DNA of 64,000 nt from the NCBI GenBank assembly GCA_903835235.1, contig CAILMF010000036.1:1-64000 (forward strand), in the 5' to 3' direction. Below the pieces are notes generated by a model. That model did not search any database. It saw nothing but the letters and a program-made list of their open reading frames with translations, and was not told where the DNA came from. The translations under genes and the position numbers were made by a program. The stretch comes from an uncultured Rhodospirillales bacterium. Lineage in GTDB: Bacteria; Pseudomonadota; Alphaproteobacteria; Acetobacterales; Acetobacteraceae. Positions 57,293-64,000 of the stretch are shown here, piece by piece. Position 1 is the first letter of the stretch. Every line of letters starts with the position of its first letter.

Positions 57293-58615
57293 CTAGCGGC
57301 GGAAGATGCGGCGGGCGCGGCGCTCGGCCTCGCGCATCGCGTCCTGCGGGGAGTTCTGGCCGGACGCCACCGAGGCGAACATCTGCACCAGCAGGTATTC
57401 GTTGCTGGCGGTGGCCGAGGCCTCGGTGATCGGGCCCTTGTAGCCGTTCCAGAACCGGTTGTTCATGCTGTCGCGGAAGATCGCGATCTTGGGGTCCGAG
57501 GTCCAGACCGCCGCCGCGCGATAGGCGTTCAGCGGATGCGCCCAGTAGCCCAGGTTGGCGTCCAGCCAGGGCTCGTACTGCTCGGCCTCCAGCATGAAGG
57601 CCAGGAAGGCCTTGGCCGCGTTGGGGTAGCGGCTGTGCTTGAACACCATGCCGTTCAGCGTCAGCGGCGCGCTGGGCCAGCCACCGGCCACGCCATGCGG
57701 CAACTCCGTGTGCTCGGTGTCCTCGGCAATGGCGCGCGTCGCCGGGTCGTTCTTCAGCGCAAAGTACAGCGACACGCCGTTCGAGGTCAGCCACAGCTCG
57801 TTCGCGGCATAGGCGCGGTTGTTGCTGATATCGCCCCAGGCGATCGTGCCGGGGATGAAGGTCTGGTACAGCTCCTTCACGTAGTTCAGCGCCGCCAGGG
57901 TCTGCGGGCTGTTGATGGCGACCTGACCGGCCTCGTCCAGCAGCGAACCGCCGTGCGACCACAGCATCCAGTTGGCGAAGCCATTGCCGTCGCCCACCGC
58001 ATTGCCCAGCGCGAAGCCGGCAGGCTTGCCCATGGCCTTCAGCTTCTTGCACAGCTCCAGGAAGCCCGGCAGGTCGCTCGGCGGGGCGGAATAGCCGGCG
58101 GCGTTGACCGCGGACTTGCGCCACACCATTGGCCCGGCGGTGGCGCCGAAGGGCAGGCCCAGCCAGCTGTTGGTGCCATGGCGCTTGCCGTATTTCTGCG
58201 CCACGGTCATCCAGCCGCCATACTTGCGGCCCAGGTAGTCCGCCACGTCGGACATGTCGACCAGCTTGTCGGCGTAGACATGCGGGCCTTCATTGAAGCC
58301 GATGATCATGTCCGGGCCGGCGCCGGTATTCGCGGTGACGGCGGTCTGCTGGGAAATATCCTCCCAGCCCACGAAGTCCACGCGCACCTGGATGCCCGTG
58401 CGGTCCGAGAAGCGGGCGGCGTTGAGGCGCCAGACATCCTCATCCGGACCGACGAAGCGGACCGGGCGCAGCATGCGCAGCGTGGCGCCGCGCTCGATCG
58501 GCAGGTTGAGCTCCGCGGTCGGCGTCGCCTGGGTGCGGGTCTGCGCGCTGGCGCCGCCGGCCGCGAGGGCCGCCGCGCTGCCCAGCATGACGCTGCGCCT
58601 GGTGATCATGTCCAT
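57293..58615 (-). CDS. Sugar-type ABC transporter substrate-binding protein
   Basis: Periplasmic receptor (440 residues) of the CUT1/SBP_bac_1 type. The N-terminus MDMITRRSVMLGSAAALAAG has the twin-arginine pattern RRSVML before a short hydrophobic stretch, suggesting Tat export, with a cut near ASA-QTR. The family segments FSDRTGIQVRVDFVGWED and PQTLAALNYVKELYQ are present. AAGGGAGACG precedes the ATG. The ligand is unknown; it is probably the substrate or precursor handled by the TPP enzyme of the same operon. Confidence 0.92.
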   Translation of the reverse strand: MDMITRRSVMLGSAAALAAGGASAQTRTQATPTAELNLPIERGATLRMLRPVRFVGPDEDVWRLNAARFSDRTGIQVRVDFVGWEDISQQTAVTANTGAGPDMIIGFNEGPHVYADKLVDMSDVADYLGRKYGGWMTVAQKYGKRHGTNSWLGLPFGATAGPMVWRKSAVNAAGYSAPPSDLPGFLELCKKLKAMGKPAGFALGNAVGDGNGFANWMLWSHGGSLLDEAGQVAINSPQTLAALNYVKELYQTFIPGTIAWGDISNNRAYAANELWLTSNGVSLYFALKNDPATRAIAEDTEHTELPHGVAGGWPSAPLTLNGMVFKHSRYPNAAKAFLAFMLEAEQYEPWLDANLGYWAHPLNAYRAAAVWTSDPKIAIFRDSMNNRFWNGYKGPITEASATASNEYLLVQMFASVASGQNSPQDAMREAERRARRIFRR

Positions 58616-58639
58616 GTTTCGTCTCCCTTTTTTGTTGGT

Positions 58640-59692
<1,053 letters not shown>

Positions 59693-59727
59693 TTTTGCTT
59701 GTTTCCCCCCTGGGTCGCCGCCTCGCC

Positions 59728-61359
59728 TCAGGCGAATTTGGAGACCTGGGTTTCCTTGGAGGTGATGAATTCCAGCAGCACCGGCACGCCCTGCTGCGTC
59801 TTCTCGATGCCGCGCTTGATCGCCGGCACGATCTCCTCGGGCGCGGTCACGCGCTCCCCATAGCCGCCGAAGGCGCGGGCCATGGCGGCGTAGTCGCCGG
59901 AGATGTCGGTCGTGCGGTACTTCTCGGTGCTGAGCGCCATGACCTTCAGCTCGATCGCCATGGAGAAGTTGTTGAGCAGGATCGACATGATCGGGATGCG
60001 CTCGCGCACCGCGGTCTCGAAATCCATACCCGTAAAGCCGATGGCAGCGTCACCCCAGACGTTCATGCACAGCTTTTCCGGCGCCGCCAGCTTGGCGCCC
60101 ATGGCCAGGCCCAGGCCATAGCCCAGCTGCGTGGTCTTGCCCCAGCCGAGGTAGCTCAGCGGCGTCGTCGCCTTCCAGAACGGCGAAAGCTGGTCGCGCG
60201 GGCTGCCGGCGTCATGCGTGATGATGGTGTTGTCGCGGTCAACCGTGTGCTGCAAATCCCACAGCACCCGATACGGGTTCAGGGCAACGTCATTGCTGGT
60301 CAGCTTCGGCATCCACTCGGCCAGCCAGGGCTCGCGCTGCGCCACGATCTCCGCGATCACGGGCGCCGGGTCGCGCGGGCTGCCCACCAGCAGCGCCAGT
60401 TCCGCCAGCAGCGCATCCAGCGTCAAGCCCGCGTCGCCGACCAGGCCGATATCCGCGCGCAGGTCCTTGTTCAGGTGCATCGGCTCAAGCGTTGAGTGGA
60501 TGAACTTGGGGCCTTTCGGCATCCGCACGCCGAAGCTGGTCTCGGTGAAGCTACACCCCACGCCGAAGATCACGTCGGCCTTGTCCAGGAAGTGCCGCAC
60601 CGGCTGCGGGATCGCCAGGCCACCAGAGCCGAGCGAGAGCGGATGATCCTCATTGAAGCTGGACTTGCCACCGAGCGACGTCGTCACCGGCGCGGCCAGC
60701 ATTTCCGCAAGTGCCTGCAATTGCGGCCAGGCTTCGGCCCAATGGATGCCGGTGCCGGCGTAGATCACCGGGCGCTTGGCATTGGCAAGCATGCGCGCGG
60801 CGGCCTTCACTTCCGCCGGCGCCGGGCCGTACTTCGTCCGCAGCACCGGCGTGTAGTCGAGCGGCTCCGGCACCTCCTCGTTCCACATGTCCGTCGGCAC
60901 CTCGACGATCACGGGTCCACCGCGGCCGGTGCGCAGCCGGGTGAAGGCGCGGCGCATGATGTTCGGCACCTCCGATGCCAGCATCACCACTTCGCTGCTC
61001 TTGCTGATCGGCTTCATCACGGCGGTGCTGTCGAAGTTCGGGTCAATCCCGCGCAGGCGCCGGGCATAGCCCATCGGCACCACCAGCACCGGGATGCTCT
61101 CGCCGTAGCACTGCGCCACGCCGCCAAAGCCGTTTTCGGCGCCAGGCCCGTGCTGCATGCAGAAGGCGCCGAGCTTGCGGCCGGAGGTGACGCGGGAGAT
61201 GGCGTCCGCCATGTGCGCGGCGATGCGTTCCTGCCGGACCATGACCGGGCGGATGTTGATGTCGGCGCAGAACTCGATGAGGTGGTTCACCGGGTAGCCG
61301 GTGAGGATCTCGATCCCCTCGCGCTTCATGATCTCCGCAATGGCGGCGCCGACCTTCAT
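59728..61359 (-). CDS. Thiamine pyrophosphate-requiring enzyme (acetolactate synthase-like)
   Basis: TPP-dependent decarboxylase/carboligase-type protein of 543 residues with the three usual domains. The N-domain has the activating glutamate in [19 protein letters not shown], the central domain includes [15 protein letters not shown], and the C-domain has the metal/TPP motif [17 protein letters not shown]...NNFSM. The motif is GDA instead of GDG. It is not obviously a housekeeping acetolactate synthase; no small subunit is nearby. The ATG at 61359 follows AGGGAGC. It is the first gene of the sugar-ABC operon. Confidence 0.9.
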   Translation of the reverse strand: MKVGAAIAEIMKREGIEILTGYPVNHLIEFCADINIRPVMVRQERIAAHMADAISRVTSGRKLGAFCMQHGPGAENGFGGVAQCYGESIPVLVVPMGYARRLRGIDPNFDSTAVMKPISKSSEVVMLASEVPNIMRRAFTRLRTGRGGPVIVEVPTDMWNEEVPEPLDYTPVLRTKYGPAPAEVKAAARMLANAKRPVIYAGTGIHWAEAWPQLQALAEMLAAPVTTSLGGKSSFNEDHPLSLGSGGLAIPQPVRHFLDKADVIFGVGCSFTETSFGVRMPKGPKFIHSTLEPMHLNKDLRADIGLVGDAGLTLDALLAELALLVGSPRDPAPVIAEIVAQREPWLAEWMPKLTSNDVALNPYRVLWDLQHTVDRDNTIITHDAGSPRDQLSPFWKATTPLSYLGWGKTTQLGYGLGLAMGAKLAAPEKLCMNVWGDAAIGFTGMDFETAVRERIPIMSILLNNFSMAIELKVMALSTEKYRTTDISGDYAAMARAFGGYGERVTAPEEIVPAIKRGIEKTQQGVPVLLEFITSKETQVSKFA

Positions 61360-61385
61360 GCGTTTGCTCCCTGTCGGGCCGAAGA

Positions 61386-61407
61386 CCCGCTCATTGATAT
61401 GATCGGG
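61386..61407. promoter_or_regulatory. 22-bp operator-like palindrome between TPP and amidase operons
   Basis: CCCGCTCAT (61386-61394) and ATGATCGGG (61399-61407) pair at eight of nine positions around TGAT. The element lies 26 nt upstream of the TPP-enzyme start and about 105 nt upstream of the AtzG-like start, well placed to control both divergent operons. No regulator gene is adjacent in the window. Confidence 0.65.
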
Positions 61408-61512
61408 CCTCGGGACCCGTTCTTGGCGCACAGGGTAACTGGTCGGTACGCCTACTGGCAATGATGATGGCACATGGCATGCTACTCCCCGGGGAACGTG
61501 AAGGAGCCACCC

Positions 61513-61698
61513 ATGCCGCCCAGCACCGCCGAAGACTTCCACAGCCGGGTCCGCCAGGCCGGATTGCCGCTTTCCCAGGCAGATACCGCGGCGATCCTGC
61601 CGGCCTGGCAGAAGCTGGAAGCCTGGCTGGAGCTGGTCCGCACCCCCGCCATTCCCGCCACGGCGGAACCCGCCACCACCTTCAAGGCGACGCCGTGA
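61513..61698 (+). CDS. AtzG/GatC-like small amidase partner
   Basis: A 61-residue protein resembling the AtzG/DUF4089 group, small helical proteins that pair with an amidase as GatC does with GatA. It begins MPPSTAEDFHSRVRQAGLPL, with a helical middle (ILPAWQKLEAWLELVRTP) and the typical end AEPATTFKATP. AAGGAG stands before the ATG at 61513, a much better start than the in-frame ATG at 61474. Its stop overlaps the amidase start (TGATG), strong support for a complex. Confidence 0.8.
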   Translation: MPPSTAEDFHSRVRQAGLPLSQADTAAILPAWQKLEAWLELVRTPAIPATAEPATTFKATP

Positions 61699-63095
61699 TG
61701 ATCCCGACCATTGCCGAGGCCGGCCGCCTCATTGCCGCCCGCAAGCTTTCCCCGGTTGAGCTGATGCAGGCCTGCCTGGACCGCATGGCCAAGCAGGATG
61801 GCGCCATCCACGCCTTCATCCGCCCGGATGCCGAGGGCGCGCTGGCCGCCGCCCGTGCCGCCGAGGCGCGGATCATGAAGGATGGCGCGAAGGGGCCGTT
61901 GGACGGCATCCCGATTGCCCATAAGGACATCTATTGCACCGCGGGCGTGCCCACCACGGCGCATTCCAAGGTGCTGGTCGACCACGTGCCGACGGAAGAC
62001 TCGGTGGTGGTGGCCAAGTGGGCAACGGCGGGGGCGATCTCGTTGGGCAAGCTGGCGACGCATGAATTCGCCTTTGGCGGGCCGAGTTTCGACCTGCCCT
62101 GGCCGCCGGTGCGCAACCCCTGGAACACCGATCACTTCACCGCCGGCAGCAGCAGCGGCACGGCGGCGGCGGTGGCGGCGGGCATGATCCTGGGTGGCAC
62201 CGGCAGCGACACCGGCGGCAGCATCCGCGGCCCGGCGGCGCTGTGCGGCATCGCCGGCATCAAGCCCACCTATGGCCGGGCCAGCCGGCGCGGCGTGCTG
62301 CCGCTGGCGCAGTCGCTGGACCACACGGGACCGATGGCCTGGACCGCCGAGGATTGCGCGATTCTGCTGCAAGCCATGGCCGGCTACGACCCGCAGGACC
62401 CCGCCAGCGCCGACATGCCGGTGCCGGACTATGCCGCCACGCTGAACACCGGCGTGAAGGGCAGGGTGGTCGGCCTGGTGCGCCATATGCACGAAAGCGA
62501 CAACCCGGTCAGCGCCGCCACGCTGAAGGGCATCATCGACGCCGCCGATACCTTCCGCGCCCTGGGCGCCGAGGTGCGTGACGTGACGCTGCCCAGCCTG
62601 GCCGAGTTCAACGCCTGCGGCTGGGTGCTGCTGCTGGCCGAGGCCTTCGCGGTGCACGAGACCTGGATGCGCGAGCGCCCACAGGACTACGGCAAGTACA
62701 TGCGGGAACGCCTGGTGCTGGGCGCCGCGCTTTCCGCCGCCGACTACATGCAGGCGCAGAAGCGCCGGCTGGAGTTGATCGCCCGCAGCTTCGCGGCAAC
62801 CCAGGGCGTGGACTTCCTGCTGACCGCCGCGGCGCCGTCGGAGGCGCCGAAGATCGACGAAGTGCCGCAATGGGGCTTCCTCGGGCTGCCTGGCTTTACC
62901 ATGCCGTTCAACGTCACGGGCTGGCCCGGCATTACGCTGTGCAGCGGCTTCGGGGTTGGCGGCCTGCCGGTGGGGCTGCAATTGGTGGCCAAGCCCTGGC
63001 AGGAAGCGCCCTTGTTCGCCGCCGCCCACGCCTATGAACAAGCGACCGAATGGCGCAACCGCCGCCCGGCCATGACCGAGGAGACCGCCCGATGA
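61698..63095 (+). CDS. Amidase-signature hydrolase (AtzE/GatA type)
   Basis: Hydrolyses an amide or carbamoyl bond; 465 residues. The Ser-cisSer-Lys triad is complete: K76 in PIAHKDIYCTAGVP, the serine run S151-S153 in AGSSSGTAAAVAAG, and nucleophile S175 in GSDTGGSIRGPA. With the AtzG-like partner it resembles the 1-carboxybiuret hydrolase AtzE or a transamidosome-derived amidase, but no cyanuric acid genes are present and the substrate is open. Overlaps the oxygenase gene by 4 nt. Confidence 0.92.
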   Translation: MIPTIAEAGRLIAARKLSPVELMQACLDRMAKQDGAIHAFIRPDAEGALAAARAAEARIMKDGAKGPLDGIPIAHKDIYCTAGVPTTAHSKVLVDHVPTEDSVVVAKWATAGAISLGKLATHEFAFGGPSFDLPWPPVRNPWNTDHFTAGSSSGTAAAVAAGMILGGTGSDTGGSIRGPAALCGIAGIKPTYGRASRRGVLPLAQSLDHTGPMAWTAEDCAILLQAMAGYDPQDPASADMPVPDYAATLNTGVKGRVVGLVRHMHESDNPVSAATLKGIIDAADTFRALGAEVRDVTLPSLAEFNACGWVLLLAEAFAVHETWMRERPQDYGKYMRERLVLGAALSAADYMQAQKRRLELIARSFAATQGVDFLLTAAAPSEAPKIDEVPQWGFLGLPGFTMPFNVTGWPGITLCSGFGVGGLPVGLQLVAKPWQEAPLFAAAHAYEQATEWRNRRPAMTEETAR

Positions 63096-64000
63096 GCCCA
63101 CTGCTGCCCGCCCCGGAGGCCCGCCCGCCCGCACAGATGCTGAACGGCCGTATGCCGCTGATCGACGTTTCCGCTTATCTGCGCGGGGAGCCTGGCGCGC
63201 TGGAGGCCAATGCCGCCGAACTGCGCTTCGCGCTGGAAAAGGTCGGCTTCTACCTGCTGGCCGGCCACGGCGTGCCGCAGGGCATGATCGACCACACCTA
63301 TGAACAGGCGCGCCGCTTCCACGCCCAGCCGGTCGAGGAAAAGCTCAAGCTGAAGATCGACGAGCACAATCTCGGCTACATGCCGCTCAAGGGCAGCCTG
63401 AACAAGACCAGCATCTACAACGCCAACGGCAAGCCCAGCGTCAACGAGGCCTTCTTCATGCGCCGCCAGCGCCTGCCGGAAGACCCTGATGTCATCGCCA
63501 ACAAGCCGCTGCGTGGGCTGAACCAGTGGCCGGCCAACCTGCCGGGCTTCCGCGACCATTGCCTGGCCTACATGCAGGCGATGCAGAAGCTCTGCCAGAA
63601 GCTGGTGCCGATCTACGCCCGCGCGCTGGGCCTTGTGCCCGACTACTTCGAGAAGATGTTCGCGCTGCCAAACTACATCCACCGGGTGACCCACTACCCC
63701 GCGGTGGAGAACTTCCAGGAAGGCGAGTTCAGCATAGCCCCGCATACCGACAGCGGCTTCATGACGCTGCTGCCGCCGAACCCGAATGACGGGCTTTCGA
63801 TTCTGCTGCCGGATGGCGCCTGGTTCGACATTCCCGTGGTGCCCGGCGCCTATACCGTCAACAGCGGGGACATGCTGCGGCGTTGGACCAATGAGGTGTT
63901 CCTCTCCACCCCGCATCGCGTGCGCAACCTGAACCCGGCGGCGCGCTACGCCGTGCCGTTCTTCTTCGACCCCAACCCGGACACGATGATCGAGGCGCTG
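63092..64000 (+). CDS. 2-Oxoglutarate/Fe(II)-dependent oxygenase, isopenicillin N synthase family (partial at 3' end)
   Basis: The first 303 codons of a non-haem iron oxygenase continue past the window end. The N-terminal DIOX_N domain begins at MPLIDVSAYL, and the iron facial triad is visible as H218-x-D220 (APHTDSG) and H275 (STPHRVRN). R285 (ARYAVPFFF) is placed to bind 2-oxoglutarate. Families of this kind hydroxylate or desaturate small molecules. Its ATG overlaps the amidase stop (ATGA), so hydrolysis and oxidation are probably steps of one pathway. Confidence 0.9.
   Translation, partial: MSPLLPAPEARPPAQMLNGRMPLIDVSAYLRGEPGALEANAAELRFALEKVGFYLLAGHGVPQGMIDHTYEQARRFHAQPVEEKLKLKIDEHNLGYMPLKGSLNKTSIYNANGKPSVNEAFFMRRQRLPEDPDVIANKPLRGLNQWPANLPGFRDHCLAYMQAMQKLCQKLVPIYARALGLVPDYFEKMFALPNYIHRVTHYPAVENFQEGEFSIAPHTDSGFMTLLPPNPNDGLSILLPDGAWFDIPVVPGAYTVNSGDMLRRWTNEVFLSTPHRVRNLNPAARYAVPFFFDPNPDTMIEAL

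Noticed and set aside
61698-63095. GatA of the tRNA-dependent amidotransferase
   Set aside because: The triad fits, but gatB is absent and the small partner is AtzG-like. The operon context (oxygenase, importer) points to catabolism.

Overview
The window is about 70% G+C by eye, very densely coded, and carries alphaproteobacterial hallmarks: a CtrA-family regulator, the yqeY/dnaG/rpoD block, a carA...carB unit, and an unusually large share of Bug/TctC periplasmic receptors, CoA-transferases and ABC uptake systems. Together these point to the Acetobacteraceae (Rhodospirillales), most like Roseomonas and relatives. That placement is inference from gene content. I saw no rRNA, tRNA, CRISPR array, insertion sequence or prophage.

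Layout. 0.1-8 kb: dinB, a Bug receptor with a CaiB/BaiF CoA-transferase, a CtrA-like response regulator with a small partner gene, a glutathione S-transferase followed by a 12-bp tandem repeat, and glgX. 8-14 kb: a type III glutamine synthetase-like ligase, three more Bug receptors and an LLM flavin monooxygenase. 14.3-19.2 kb: a three-subunit molybdenum hydroxylase (order FAD, [2Fe-2S], Mo) closed by a clear rho-independent terminator, then a class A flavoprotein monooxygenase. 19.2-22.9 kb: a VOC-dioxygenase-like gene leading an SsuABC-type ABC operon, divergent from a MarR regulator. 22.9-30.7 kb: an HpaB-type flavin monooxygenase divergent from one long operon of a DUF1185 protein, an enamidase-like amidohydrolase and a complete LivKHMGF transporter; the divergent region holds two related 23-bp operator-like sites. 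30.7-31.4 kb is a gene graveyard (LLM monooxygenase and dipeptide-permease remnants).

31.4-38.3 kb: a CobW-type GTPase, a phosphotransferase and acyl-CoA dehydrogenase either side of an anomalously AT-rich small membrane-protein gene, an Ldh-family oxidoreductase, a fifth Bug receptor and threonine dehydratase. 38.4-45 kb: greA, then the leftward unit carA-SDR-lysE-carB, in which carA is fused in frame to an N-terminal helix-turn-helix domain. 45.1-52 kb: yqeY, dnaG and rpoD, interrupted by an oppositely oriented chemotaxis receptor, then a GNAT gene. 52.1-55.3 kb: an M20 peptidase and a ScsB/DsbD-like reductase. 55.4-64 kb: a leftward operon of a TPP enzyme plus a sugar-type ABC transporter, divergent from a rightward operon of an AtzG-like protein, an amidase and a 2-oxoglutarate/Fe(II) oxygenase cut by the window end; a near-perfect 22-bp palindrome lies between them.

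How the genes may work together. The 14-31 kb segment looks like a catabolic region for aromatic, N-heterocyclic or cyclic amide compounds: Mo hydroxylase, two flavin monooxygenases, a ring-cleavage-type VOC protein, an enamidase-like hydrolase and two dedicated uptake systems. The substrate is not determinable from sequence. The most unusual single item is the HTH-CarA fusion, whose upstream start may be translated from a leaderless transcript.
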